Numbered from the stretch's first letter, positions 49,901-57,909 are shown. The stretch: DNA of 64,000 bases from Blastomussa wellsi (GCA_947652115.1 OX393569.1:3357080-3421079), one strand, 5' to 3'. Notes: generated by a model from the sequence alone, not told the origin. Numbers and translations are program-made.

Positions 49901-52900
49901 GTGGGTAAGCAGGGACGAGAATACGGAAGCAGACGAACTGTCAAGGATTGACGACCCTAACGACTACATGCTGGATCCTGCCTGTTTCAATTATATTGAT
50001 GTCTCATGGGGCCCCCACACAGTGGATCGTTTCGCTAGTGTACAAACAAAGCAACTAGCAAGATATTGTAGTCGATACCGTAACCCAGGATGTGAAGCAG
50101 TTGACGCGTTCACAGTCTCTTGGTCGAAAGAGAACAACTGGATTTTTCCTCCTCCATACCTCATCCCACGCATATTGAAGCATATGTCTGCTGGATATGA
50201 AGATGGTACGTTACTTGTCCCGCGGTGGCCCTCAGCTATTTGGTGGCCTCTCCTGGTTGATACAAATGGATCCTGGAGAGCCTTTGTTACTAACTCAATG
50301 ACATTTGATCCCTACGAAGGGATTTTTCTATCAGGATCCGCTGCTAGCAATATCTTCACGACAAGCATCCCATCCTTCCAAATACTAGCGCTCCGTATCC
50401 GCTTTAATGCATGATTGACCCACCTGGGCAATAAATTGGATGTGCCAATGCTACCTCTGTGCTGTCTTGGCATAGTGTTCCGCAATGATTGTTATGTTAC
50501 TGTGACGACAGATAGGCCTAGGCATGCAGGTCAATGTTATGACGAATCATTGATTCTGTAATCGGAAAGCTTGTGCATGCCGTTTTTGGCATGTCCTGGC
50601 AATTTACCCTAGCTGTGTTGGCCAAAGGGTTTATTCATGCTACTGAGATAAGGGTATTCTTTTACCACTTATTGCTGTTTTGGCTATGTGGTACCAGATG
50701 ATGGAATATGTTTACTTGTAACTGGCAAGTTACCCCTAGCTGTTTTGGCCAAAAGGGGTTACATGTATTCATGCTACTGAGACAAAAATATTCATATACC
50801 ACTGCTGCCGTGTTGGCTGTGTGGTAGCAGATGATGGTTGCGCAGTTACTTGCAACTGGCAACTTACCCTTAGCTGTTTTGGCCGAAGGGGTTATTCATG
50901 CTGCTTAGATAAGGGTGTTCCTCATACTACTCATGCCGTGTTGGTTATGTGGTAGCAGATGACGAAAAGCGTGTTAACGTACAACAATCATGTCGAATGT
51001 TTTGTTTGCTGTTAGGGCAATGTGTTATTGTCAGTTTAGGAAAACGTATGGTGTTTTGGAATCAGTTGTTCACTCATGGCCTAATTTAATTGCAGTGCCT
51101 GCTTTTGTTGAGGAGGAAGTGAACCTATCGGTTTGGCTGAATGAAGAGACTGTGAGCCATCCCAAACTGAAACAGCTCGCCAAGTCTTTACCAAGTATTT
51201 TAGTCCAGGATAGAGCGCCGAAAACAGTGAGTTCATATGTTCGGGCATATCAAGCATGGAAGAAATGGGCATTTCAGTTTAGTGCCACTCCTTTGCCAGC
51301 TGACCCCAGTGTGTTTTCCCTGTATATGGTGCATCTCATCCAACAAGGGAGCTCAGTTTCATCACTAAACTCTGCTATTTATGGAGCTAGCTGGGTCCAC
51401 AAGAAGAGTGGTTTCCGGGAGCTGAGCAGTTGCCCAGTAGTCCAACAGGTGGCAGAGGCTGGAAGAAGAATTTTAGCAAAACCACCCAATCGCAAGAAAG
51501 CCTTGGAAGTGTGCCAGGTCAAGAGGGTTATTAGTCGGCTAGAGAAAAACGACCTAGCAGGTATTCAAGTTGCTGCATTATTTGCTTTGGGATTCTTCGG
51601 GTTCCTTCGCTGGGATGACCTCAGCAGATTAACTGTCGACAATCTTCAGTTTGCTGATTCACATCTTGCCATTTTTCTGGTACAGAGGAAAAATGACCAG
51701 TTCCGGGACGGTTCGTGGGTCCTTATCGCACGCAGTGATTCATCTCCGTGCCCTGTAGCAGTAGTTGAGAAATTCTTGAACATGGGCAAGCACGATCGGA
51801 CGTCAAGGCTATTTCGTCGAATCCTGAAGACCGAGAAGAGGGTGGAGCTTAGAAAGGAGCCCATGTCTTACAGTCGGGCACAGGAGCTGATAAAGCAGGA
51901 CCTGCACAAAGAGGGGTTGAATCCTAGCTTGTATGGAATCCACAGTCTTAGAGCTGGAGGAGCGTCAGCAGCAGCAGCCCTCGGCATACCTGACCGACTC
52001 GTCCAGCGACAGGGAGGTTGGCGAAGTGAGCAGTCTAGGAATAACTACATCCAGGAGTCCCTTGAGTCGCTGTTAACAGTCACTAAGACAATTCACGGCT
52101 GAGAACTGAATAGTTCCGTAGGCTTCAATTCATAGCTATGACTGATAACAGTTTTGAAGTATTTTGATTTTACTAGAATGTTGGATGAGCATCTCAGCAT
52201 GACATGTTGTAACTTGCCTGTTACATTTGCGTCATAGGACACTGACAATTGAGGAAGGCTTCTCAGAGCATTTAACTGTATATGGATATTGTTCTGTTTT
52301 ACTCAAGACTCGTCGTTGTGATTGTTATTGTTGTTTTCTCTATGCTTTATTCGTTGCGGCGGTCGGCTTGGCATGGCTACCAGTGGTGTGTGAGAAGGGT
52401 TATTTTCCACTGGCTGAGTGAAACGAAAGAAGTGGAAAATGTTTTTCTCACACACCGATGGAGCCTGGGAATAGGTCACGTGACCGTGGGGCGGGCAGTT
52501 GTTTTTGTTGCGTCCGCCATTATCGACCTTCCCACCCGTTCACCCAGAGATTTTCAGTTTTTTCTGTGTCATATTTTGAATGTGCAAACCTTGTAATTTT
52601 TCTCGGTTTTGAACTTGTTGGTAGAGTTGTATGCATTCAGTTTTTTGAGATTTACAATAAAGGTCGAGCTGCGGCGGTCGGCTTGGCATGGCTACCAGTG
52701 GTGTGTGAGAATGATACCACGGTTGACCAGTAGCAGGGTTCTTGCTAAATATTTTCATAGAAGGTAAATAACTGAAAATAGCAGGTAACAAAGTTACCTG
52801 CCCCTCCCGCTGGGGGTGTGGGGGCCGCGTAGGCCCCTACTGGGGTACAGGGGCAGAGCCCCAGTGGGGGCCCAAAGGGCGAAGCCCCCGGGAGCAATTG

Positions 52901-55303
52901 AGTTTTCAGTGATTCAAAGTGTCTTTTGACATGTCTCGTGGCACCCTTTTTCTTGAGACAACAAATTATTGTTAAGTGTAAATTGATATTTACTCACCAC
53001 TGCTTTTTGGACGCTTTGGTTGAAAACCAAATTCAAAGAGAGCTTTCTGGCGTTTCGCATGACTGGACGCCATTTTTGTAAACGTTTCTCAAGGGATTGT
53101 GGGGGGTTTCCTGGCGAAACGAGAGAGGAATGGAAAGAAAACATGGCGGACGTCGTTTCGAGGCGGCCGAAACAAGCTGGATTGCTTAAACAAATTATGC
53201 ATTTTCAAAGCGGTAACATCTGCTAGATATCTTCACAGCACTGGTTGGAAGGGGAAAGCAACATTTTCCCATAAACGCGATGGGATTTCACCTTTGATCA
53301 GACGAACATTTATTGGATAATCTCGGTGAATATCTCAGTGAAACAGCCGGTAACATTTACTTGAACAGCCGGTAAAAATAACCGGTTACCGGCTCTTAAC
53401 AAGAACCCTGAGTAGTGTTGCAAATTAAAGCAGGTGACTCCACTGTTAAAGAAGGTGGCTGATTTGCAATCTCTAACTAAAGAATCTCCTGCAAATTAGC
53501 CATTTTCTAAACGAGCAGGGGACTGGGTACAAATATTTAAAATCAATTGAAATGAAAAATTGAGCCTGGCACATGAAAGGCCATCCAAAGTAATGTATGT
53601 TTACTAAATTTCAGCGTTATTTGCTAAAACGCAGATATACAGTGCACGTTTGAAGGCTTTGTCCCTCCAAACCATACAAAGCTCTCTTAAATTTCAACTT
53701 TTCAAAAGTGGACTATATATTTACGTTTCAGCCAATAATGCTGAAATTTGGTATTTTTACATTATTTTGCATGATCTTTTACGTGTTCCAATCGATTTTA
53801 AATATTTGTACCCAGTTCCCTGCTCGTTTAGAAAATGGGTAATAACACTGCTGTGACTAAATATTAAGAGAAATGTAATGATGAATGGGGAAGACAAATA
53901 AACGTCAAACTTCAAACTTCATATTCCAGCATAGTGGGCAGCCAAAACACAAACATGGCCGTCATCAACACACAAATTTAGACAATAACATTGCAACACA
54001 TTCAACAAAGAAACAGATCCAACCTGCTTTTGGCATCAGGAGAATTTTCTGCAGAAGGCGGTGCAGATGATGAGACACCATTAATCAGCTTAGTTTTACA
54101 CTTTGGCCCCGGTACGCTTTTAAAGTATCTCATAATAGAAGCTTGATGTTCTGGAGAACTTTTTGATGAGCTTGATTCCGCATCCCTATCAGACAGTTTC
54201 AGTGTAAAATCACTCTCGCTAGTGTCTGGAGATGGCATCGAAAATGTAAAACTTGACTGTGAGTCATCGGTGTGATTATTCAAAACAGACATTTTACTCG
54301 GCATCCTAGTTTCATTTTGATCAATGGAAGACGAGTCAGAAATCACTGCACCATTTATTACTTGGCCTGAAGTTACTTTTCCACTGTCCTCACTAGATGG
54401 TGTAAGTCGTTCTTTGGGAACGCTCAAGTCAACAGAACTGGGAAAGAAGTACTCATTGCCATTTTTCCTTAAAAACAAACCTTCCAACACAGACCCTGGC
54501 CCACTGCAGAGACTTGCCTCTGAACAAACAGATTCAACCTCACTTGCTGCAGATTTTAGGAGAGCGCTTGAACTTGATTTGCCAGATGCTGAGTCAATCC
54601 CACCTTCTTCAGAGTCACAACTTGACTGCGGTGAGCGCATATCATCATCAGGGCATTCTGTGCTTTCCTTTAAAGCATTCACTGACTCACAGGATTCTGT
54701 TTTCTCTTCAATTTTATTGTCCTCATCAATACAGACTGGCGATTTATTTTTAGAAACCTGAATACCATTTTCATGAGCAGATGAAATAGATTTCCTTCTT
54801 CTACCAGATATGTTTCTGCTACCAGATTTTCCTTGTCTGACGATGCTTGATGTTTTGCGCTTTTTCTTTACTGCTGTTGAAGTGCTCTGTTTATTACACT
54901 TTCTTTTAATGCCAGAAGAACCATCACTCATCAAGTCTTTACTTTCCTCCCGCAATTTTTTACGAGCATTTGGAGAAAATAACTTTGTCCTATGAGTCCC
55001 ATTTTGGTTTCTTGATCCATAAAAGCTAACTGGCGTGAAGCCACTTGAAGGTGACTCCAGGTCCTTTACAGCGATATTTCCAACTGTGATGTCAACACCA
55101 CTGTGCTTTTGATCATCTGTTCCTGGAGGATGTGTCACCTTGTCATTTATTGTGTTGTTGTAGTTATTAACACCTTTCTCAAGAGATTGGCATCCCTGGT
55201 GTTCAGATGTTATTTTTGATTCAGAAGTAAAATTACCACAGTCAATATCAGCAATCAGATCACAAGGGGTTAATATGACAGTCACCTTCTGTGCCATATC
55301 CAT
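40943..55303 (-). CDS. ESCO: N-acetyltransferase ESCO1/2 (sister chromatid cohesion)
   Basis: Nuclear acetyltransferase that acetylates cohesin SMC3 during S phase. Nine coding exons on the minus strand keep frame: 55303-54024, 46266-46215, 45959-45828, 45481-45392, 44994-44917, 44358-44296, 43304-43234, 42050-41952 and 41066-40943, giving 662 residues. Residues 1-426 (one exon) are disordered, Ser/Lys/Glu-rich, with basic nuclear-localisation-like runs (KRKCNKQ, KKKRK, GRRRK). Residues about 444-487 hold the family C2H2 finger (DFGHVTCPTCGMVYTRAQ ... HIRHH). The acetyltransferase fold follows: VVDSELGF, KKVVGCSVA, AWCCS, CGISRIWVHKQYRRKKVATR and AFSDPTPDGKRLA, ending at Phe-Arg. A 3' splice site sits 4 bases before the ATG, so the 5' UTR is split. 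Intron 1 contains a 5.5-kb retrotransposon. Assignment to ESCO1 or ESCO2 is not possible; one ancestral gene is likely. Confidence 0.94.
43452..43881. mobile_element. Long foldback MITE with TTAA target duplication (piggyBac type)
   Basis: The two arms, about 200 bp each, mirror each other almost end to end: AGTGCACCTAA...GGTGTTAGGTGCACT outside and TGATTTGACGTCACAAACTG / CAATTTGTGACGTCAAATCA inside. TTAA stands exactly at both borders (43448-43451 and 43882-43885), the signature of piggyBac insertion. It lies in an ESCO intron and has no coding capacity. Confidence 0.75.
44665..44905 (+). repeat. tRNA-derived SINE, most complete copy
   Basis: The head has GTGGTTAACAGTTAGTGTGC and a B-box-like AAGTTCAAACCTCGGC. 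The body runs through GCAAGACACTACTCTCCTAG and GGACTAGCACACCATCC to GAAACCGGAATAAGCTCTGG. Pieces of the same body occur near 13000, 27270 and 39600. It lies in an ESCO intron. Confidence 0.55.
45120..45298. mobile_element. GGCCATTTCCGAGTTC-type MITE, copy 3 of 3
   Basis: Ends TAGGCCATTTCCGAGTTC / GAACTCGGAAATGGCCTA. The inner part has ATTCATATG / CATATGAAT arms. It lies in an ESCO intron. Confidence 0.7.
47175..47310 (+). repeat. Left terminal repeat A1
   Basis: 136 bp identical to 52395-52530. It contains the inner hairpin arms ATTTTCCACT / AGTGGAAAAT and the right outer arm TTCTCACACACC, but its left outer arm is missing and is replaced by host sequence ending TGTATATAT. Confidence 0.88.
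47363..48202 (+). CDS. Gag-like protein of the YR retrotransposon
   Basis: 279 residues. The N-terminal part is basic and disordered. A glutamine/lysine-rich, probably coiled segment lies near 50-95 (AWAKELLQQQKQYAKELKKM). A charged region follows near 160-215. One CCHC zinc knuckle is at about 247-260 (CFRCFRSGHFARDC). This matches the nucleocapsid-like part of retrotransposon Gag. The frame ends inside the start of the polymerase ORF, which lies in the +1 frame relative to it. I see no capsid motif I can name. Confidence 0.75.
   Translation: MPKDSRSRRSATGSRALRRLEPYNDSPGGRQSRSRSGNESTTEAAREREQQVAVEEPPAWAKELLQQQKQYAKELKKMKSDLDAAKRAKQDKPSEPEPEFKFEGNRKQYQLNRKVLDKISAARSASDDEERDNLLQEGESLLIERNKHICLGDKYGWDTVDCYTSEPLASDSGDEKRIKKAIKESKQLREEKRKATAAKWKAKKFPQRDEKPRRVVLAGKASSHFSAGKLQANGSRDSQQVCFRCFRSGHFARDCRTSIANKGSDWARSVAQSSGSQQQ
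48003..50414 (+). CDS. Reverse transcriptase / RNase H of the YR retrotransposon
   Basis: The open frame allows 803 residues, but the first part overlaps gag by 200 bases, so the true start is probably further in, or is reached by +1 frameshift or an internal start. Reverse transcriptase motifs: RPRLIVDLRYVNKHL (263-275), the catalytic FKFDYKSGYHHVEI (D302), PFGLSTGPYLFT and the YLDD box (370-373). RNase H motifs: TYSDASGQGWGG (D535), FREVKAI (E570), HRTDNKNAE (D595) and NTEADELSR (D644). A C-terminal tail with VDRFASVQTKQLARYCSRY is typical of DIRS/Ngaro-type polymerases. Residues 80-165 carry a degenerate internal repeat of SV.VAEVDNDFV type. All catalytic acids are present and there is no internal stop. 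Confidence 0.85.
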   Translation: MWFSQGKPAAIFRRENYRPMAHVTRSKFVFVASEVAISRAIAEHQLRTKDPTGPEAWHNLQEASNNDFVPTDGEIIDDFSVELNCVESDYSVNVAEVDNDFVLTSCEEANHDSGHIVCSEFNHSVHVAEVDNDFVPIDCEEVYYYSGKMDSVEFDHSVNADEAELASATPVKGRLRERLAFWREIGASRWVLEVLKDGYSLPFISLPQKSFFKNHHSANEDNEFVSQEVSKLLLSGAIAEVKKEDLMVSNPLGVVRNAARKPRLIVDLRYVNKHLRSCKFKYEDIRSAADLFSKGDWFFKFDYKSGYHHVEILPEHCRFLGFSWFFMGQLRFFQFTVLPFGLSTGPYLFTKIQRALVKHWRSKGFRIFTYLDDGAGADQSLDRAVKMSALVRKDIAFSGFIANEEKSHWVPAQSGELLGFIMDLQHGIFQVPARRVEALKQLIATIIAKQFAVSARCLSRMTGSLVSMGLALGPVVRLWTRSIYSDICRADYWDKPFVMSQEGQSEVLFWKDNFDCSGYPIWSPSAKVEVLTYSDASGQGWGGFAVQFSDKVARGSWSCAESAKSSTFREVKAIRLVLESYSEEVRGKEVLHRTDNKNAETVLSVGSRNKELHQEAVAVYKLCRELNIRLSVQWVSRDENTEADELSRIDDPNDYMLDPACFNYIDVSWGPHTVDRFASVQTKQLARYCSRYRNPGCEAVDAFTVSWSKENNWIFPPPYLIPRILKHMSAGYEDGTLLVPRWPSAIWWPLLVDTNGSWRAFVTNSMTFDPYEGIFLSGSAASNIFTTSIPSFQILALRIRFNA
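50415..50989. repeat. Degenerate tandem repeats between the RT and recombinase ORFs
   Basis: Three copies of a roughly 126-134-bp unit begin near 50596, 50722 and 50856. Each has CTGGCAA.TTACCC..AGCTG, TTTGGCC.AA.GGG, TTCATGCT.CT.AGA.A and GTGGTA.CAGATGA. No ORF covers it. Confidence 0.7.
50990..52102 (+). CDS. Tyrosine recombinase (integrase) of the YR retrotransposon
   Basis: 370 residues, complete. An N-terminal SAM-like core-binding region lies near 60-165 (KTVSSYVRAYQAWKKWA, SVSSLNSAIYGASWVHKKSG). The catalytic domain follows. The expected residues are all visible: Arg207 (FGFLRWDDLSRL), Lys234 (VQRKNDQ), His318 and Arg321 (GIHSLRAGGAS), Trp344 in the second-histidine position (QGGWRS) and nucleophile Tyr353 (RNNYIQ). 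The enzyme would insert a circular DNA copy without target duplication. It starts 575 bases after the RT stop, so it needs its own start, reinitiation or a spliced RNA. Confidence 0.88.
   Translation: MSNVLFAVRAMCYCQFRKTYGVLESVVHSWPNLIAVPAFVEEEVNLSVWLNEETVSHPKLKQLAKSLPSILVQDRAPKTVSSYVRAYQAWKKWAFQFSATPLPADPSVFSLYMVHLIQQGSSVSSLNSAIYGASWVHKKSGFRELSSCPVVQQVAEAGRRILAKPPNRKKALEVCQVKRVISRLEKNDLAGIQVAALFALGFFGFLRWDDLSRLTVDNLQFADSHLAIFLVQRKNDQFRDGSWVLIARSDSSPCPVAVVEKFLNMGKHDRTSRLFRRILKTEKRVELRKEPMSYSRAQELIKQDLHKEGLNPSLYGIHSLRAGGASAAAALGIPDRLVQRQGGWRSEQSRNNYIQESLESLLTVTKTIHG
52355..52396 (+). repeat. Internal repeat B1
   Basis: 42 bp identical to 52670-52711; starts TGCGGCGGTCGGCTTGGCAT and ends GGTGTGTGAGAA. 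It runs directly into A2, sharing the last AA. Confidence 0.85.
52385..52456. other. 72-bp palindrome across the B1/A2 junction
   Basis: GGTGTGTGAGAA (52385-52396) is the exact inverse of 52445-52456. Inside it ATTTTCCACT (52402-52411) is the exact inverse of 52431-52440. The gaps are 5, 19 and 4 bases. The full palindrome exists only where B meets A. It is a good candidate for the recombinase site recreated in the circular intermediate. Confidence 0.7.
52395..52530 (+). repeat. Internal repeat A2
   Basis: 136 bp identical to A1 at 47175-47310. Confidence 0.88.
52656..52661 (+). terminator. Poly(A) signal of the YR retrotransposon
   Basis: AATAAA in the A2-B2 spacer, about 50 bases before the right end of the element. 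Confidence 0.5.
52670..52711 (+). repeat. Right terminal repeat B2
   Basis: 42 bp identical to B1; its last 12 bases are the outer arm GGTGTGTGAGAA, after which host sequence (TGATACCACGG) begins. Confidence 0.85.
52734..53410. mobile_element. Non-autonomous DNA element with AGTAG target duplication
   Basis: The ends CAGGGTTCTTGCTAA and TTAACAAGAACCCTG are inverted repeats with one mismatch. AGTAG flanks both sides (52729-52733 and 53411-53415). The left interior has GGGG/CCCC-rich short inverted motifs (GCTGGGGGTGTGGGGGCC). No transposase. It begins only 22 bases after the end of the YR retrotransposon. Confidence 0.65.
53500..53838. mobile_element. MITE with about 45-bp inverted ends
   Basis: CCATTTTCTAAACGAGCAGG and ACTGGGTACAAATATTTAAA on the left; the inverse, ending TGCTCGTTTAGAAAATGG, on the right. 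AT-rich and non-coding. It lies in ESCO intron 1, just 5' (on the ESCO strand) of the retrotransposon region. Confidence 0.7.
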
Positions 55304-55495
55304 TGAACTGTGGAAAAAGGATATGAAGTTTTGACAGATGCTATTTGTTAAGATTCACCCCACTAAATTACAAATTAAAACAAATAGATAAATAAGTTAA
55401 TCACTACTATAAAGAAAAGCTGTGGGGGAGACAGCCAAAAAACCTGAAATAATGTCAACTTGATTCTTGCTACTCAATATTATTAGTCAGGGAGC

Positions 55496-55838
55496 AGAGA
55501 CCGAAAAATACGAGTTTAGTTCAACCATCGAAACAGAAAACATTTGATACTTGATTCTGGTAGAGAAAGACCTCCTGATCAATGAATTGCATGAATCGCA
55601 TTCACTTGATAATAGCGAGGTAAGAGGAGCTAACAGCATCAATTTAGATCGCAGCCTTGTTTCCATGCTAGGCAAAGGATACGTGACAAAAAGCCTGATA
55701 TCTCAAAATGTATACCACATTTCAACCCTACGAACTACTTAGCATTGACCAGGTCTTTCTCTACCAGAACCAAGTATCAAACCTTTTCTGTGGCGACTGT
55801 TGAACGAAACTCTTATTTTTCGGTCTCTGCTCCCTGAC
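55496..55838. mobile_element. MITE with about 85-bp inverted ends and TA duplication (Tc1/mariner type)
   Basis: GTCAGGGAGCAGAGACCGAA and, further in, TTCTGGTAGAGAAAGACCT on the left are mirrored by AGGTCTTTCTCTACCAGAA and TCGGTCTCTGCTCCCTGAC on the right. TA stands at both borders. It lies in the intron between the inferred ESCO 5' UTR exon and the first coding exon. Confidence 0.75.
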
Positions 55839-56022
55839 TATAATTGTTTTGCAAGGTTGAAGTGGCTCGAATTAACCTTAATGTGAATTAAAATATGCAT
55901 GTACAATGTAATGGATCATCAATTCATGAGCATTAATTTTCAACAGAATATAAGTTAAATTATTATTTATAAGTTCAACAGAATATAATTATATCGATCC
56001 ACAATGTAAACTTAATGCCTAC

Positions 56023-56130
56023 CTCTCAGTTTGTGACTGCTATCTTAGTCGGCGCGGATTCGGTAGAGGATCCAGAAATCCTTCGTCTTGTGTTTGCCAC
56101 TGCAGTGCTTCCATTGCCCCTGAGAGGTTA
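56023..56130 (-). other. Inferred ESCO 5' UTR exon with a 24-codon upstream ORF
   Basis: A 5' splice site (GAGAG then GTAGGC) ends at 56023, and the coding exon has a matching 3' splice site just before its ATG. Upstream of the donor an ATG at 56114-56112 opens a 24-residue frame (MEALQWQTQDEG...) that stops at 56042-56040 inside the same exon. The upper exon border is a guess. An ATGGCGG YY1-like core lies near 56142 and a second, CAAAATGGCGGATG on the minus strand, near 56330-56343. Confidence 0.45.
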
Positions 56131-56813
56131 CAAATAGAAATGATGGCGGATCGCTAGGGCGGATCGCAAGAAATTTAACTACAAACATTTAAATATTTAA
56201 ATCTATCGGTTAAAATTTGTAGAAAGGTAAAGAAGAACTAACTTTCGTCTTTCATAACTGACTCCACAATGATAAAAATCCTTTGTAAAAAGACAAAGTT
56301 ATATAAATGACGAAGTGTATTTCCTGTCATCCGCCATTTTGTCTCCTCTCGAACATTGCATCGGCTCCCATTGCATCAATTTTCGCGCGCAACTCGCTTC
56401 CAATGAATCCTGGGAACTGTGCGTGCAACTCGTCCCCAGAGCCCGCTTTTCTTTTGGTCAGCACCAAGAACACGGTGAAAAAAGTTGTTTGAAAAAGTGT
56501 TGACTCAGTGCTCTTGTTACTATTGTAAAAAGAAACGAGACGTTTTGGAATAATCCCTTCGTCAGTAGCAAATGATGCCGTTGATAAAATCAAAAGTTAA
56601 AGTTCACGAACATTAGTGTTCACGCACGCGCAGCGCGTATCATACCGAACACTTTAAGAACACAACCAAGTCCAGGACATGCGAGTGTCTGTGGTAAGGC
56701 AAGTCAAAGGAGGAACGGCAACACGACTCATCTTCCAGCTGGGTACACTAGCTACTATGGGCTTGAACATTGATTTTAAGTTTATTTAATTCGTCTTTTA
56801 AAATAGAGACAAC

Positions 56814-57122
56814 GTGCGCGCGCAATATTTGTCCAGTTCATCAACGCAGTTCAGCTCTGAGCGAGAGACTTTTCGCTCCTGCGTGGAAAGAATGGATATG
56901 ATTTTCATGGCAAATAATATCGTGGAAGAACAAGGTGAGAGTAACAAAGAAGCCAATCTCGCAGTACAAAAAGGAAAACGTGCTATTTTCCTGACTGAAA
57001 TTGGACCAGAAGCATATTCTACCCTGAGCAATCTGTTGGCGGCAGAATATGCTTCTGGTCTAATCTCAATCAGGTTACCCCAATTGCCTTGTTGTCCGGA
57101 CGCTTATTTTGCCGATTCTTGT
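56814..57122 (+). pseudogene. Gag-like fragment of an LTR-type retrotransposon
   Basis: The frame contains SCVERMDMIFMANNIVEEQG then KRAIFLTEIGPEAYSTLSNL. This is the usual start of Ty3/gypsy-like Gag domains (R.E.Y..AN.I, then FLT.IG...Y..L..L). Nothing of pol is found beside it. The end overlaps a palindrome (about 57004-57062), where ACCAGAAGCATATTCT is mirrored by AGAATATGCTTCTGGT, so a foldback element or inverted duplication cuts the frame. Confidence 0.5.
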
Positions 57123-57386
57123 ATGGTAAGGAAATTTTATTTAAGATTTGGCAATATTTCGGTTTGCTAAAACGTGTTGTAAAATTTTCCCATATAAACT
57201 CTCTTGTATATAATTTTTGCCGTGACAGTTTTTTCGCAATATGATCCTGACTCACAACATGAGCTTGGGCGTCCTGTGATATAAGTGAAGTCTAAAATCC
57301 TGTAATATAAGTGAAGTCTGTGTAGTTAAATTTCTTTGAAAATATAGCACAGGAGCACCAAGCTAAGGTTATGACATCCTCCGGCA

Positions 57387-57556
57387 AATAGGCCCTTTGC
57401 ACCACCCAGTCACATGGTACAAAATAACACCCTGCTGGTGAGCAAGCTACGCGCTGGGACATCCAAAACAAAGCCACTTCATGTCCCAGAGCGTAGCTTG
57501 CTCACCAGCAAGGTGTTATTTTGTACCATGTGACTGGGTCGTGCAAAGGGCCTATT
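57387..57556. mobile_element. Near-perfect 170-bp palindromic element
   Basis: AATAGGCCCTTTGCAC...ACCCAGTCACATGGTACAAAA and CTGGTGAGCAAGCTACGC on the left are mirrored almost base for base on the right, with a centre of about 20 bases. It lies 350 bp 3' of the galaxin-type gene. Confidence 0.7.
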
Positions 57557-57909
57557 GTTCAGCCAAGAAGATGATACTAACACGATAAACAATGTTCAGG
57601 CAGTTGTATGATACCAGAACTTTTATTATTAACCGACATAGGCTGGTAGTGCTAAACTATCAAAGTACAAGTATTTTAAAATGAAAATACTGTAAAATGA
57701 ACTCGTTATTCTATTATTCCCACCAAACGTCGTTGTTACATTATTCCTCCCAAAGTAAGGCCACTATTCCATTATTCCGCTGCAAAATAGTCATTATTCT
57801 TATTCCATTATTCCTCTTCATCCCCGAAATTTTACAATATTAATTTACATTTTATTTTCTTTTACTGCTTAACGTTTATTTTTTTTTAATATTCTTTTAT
57901 TAAACGTTC

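Larger units (their letters stand above)
47175..52711 (+). mobile_element. Tyrosine-recombinase retrotransposon with split direct repeats (Ngaro/PAT-like)
   Basis: A 5.5-kb element in ESCO intron 1, on the strand opposite to ESCO. The order is A1 (47175-47310), gag-like ORF, RT/RNase H ORF, tyrosine recombinase ORF, B1 (52355-52396), A2 (52395-52530), spacer, B2 (52670-52711). A1 and A2 are identical over 136 bp as read, and B1 and B2 over 42 bp. This A1-ORFs-B1-A2-B2 arrangement is the split direct repeat design known for Ngaro and PAT elements; DIRS proper has inverted ends. There is no integrase, protease or LTR, and no target duplication is evident, as expected for recombinase-mediated insertion. 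All three ORFs are open, so the copy is young or recently active. Placement in a named clade would need a tree. Confidence 0.88.

Noticed and set aside
47175..52711. LTR retrotransposon or DIRS element
   Set aside because: No integrase, no long terminal direct repeats of LTR type and no inverted terminal repeats; the A1/B1-A2/B2 arrangement with a tyrosine recombinase fits Ngaro/PAT better.
54324..54761. Plus-strand ORF of 145 residues
   Set aside because: Antisense to ESCO exon 1; no family pattern.
17298..55303. Functional clustering of DNA2 and ESCO because both act at replication forks
   Set aside because: Same-strand neighbours separated by an unrelated divergent gene; animal gene order gives no support for a functional unit.
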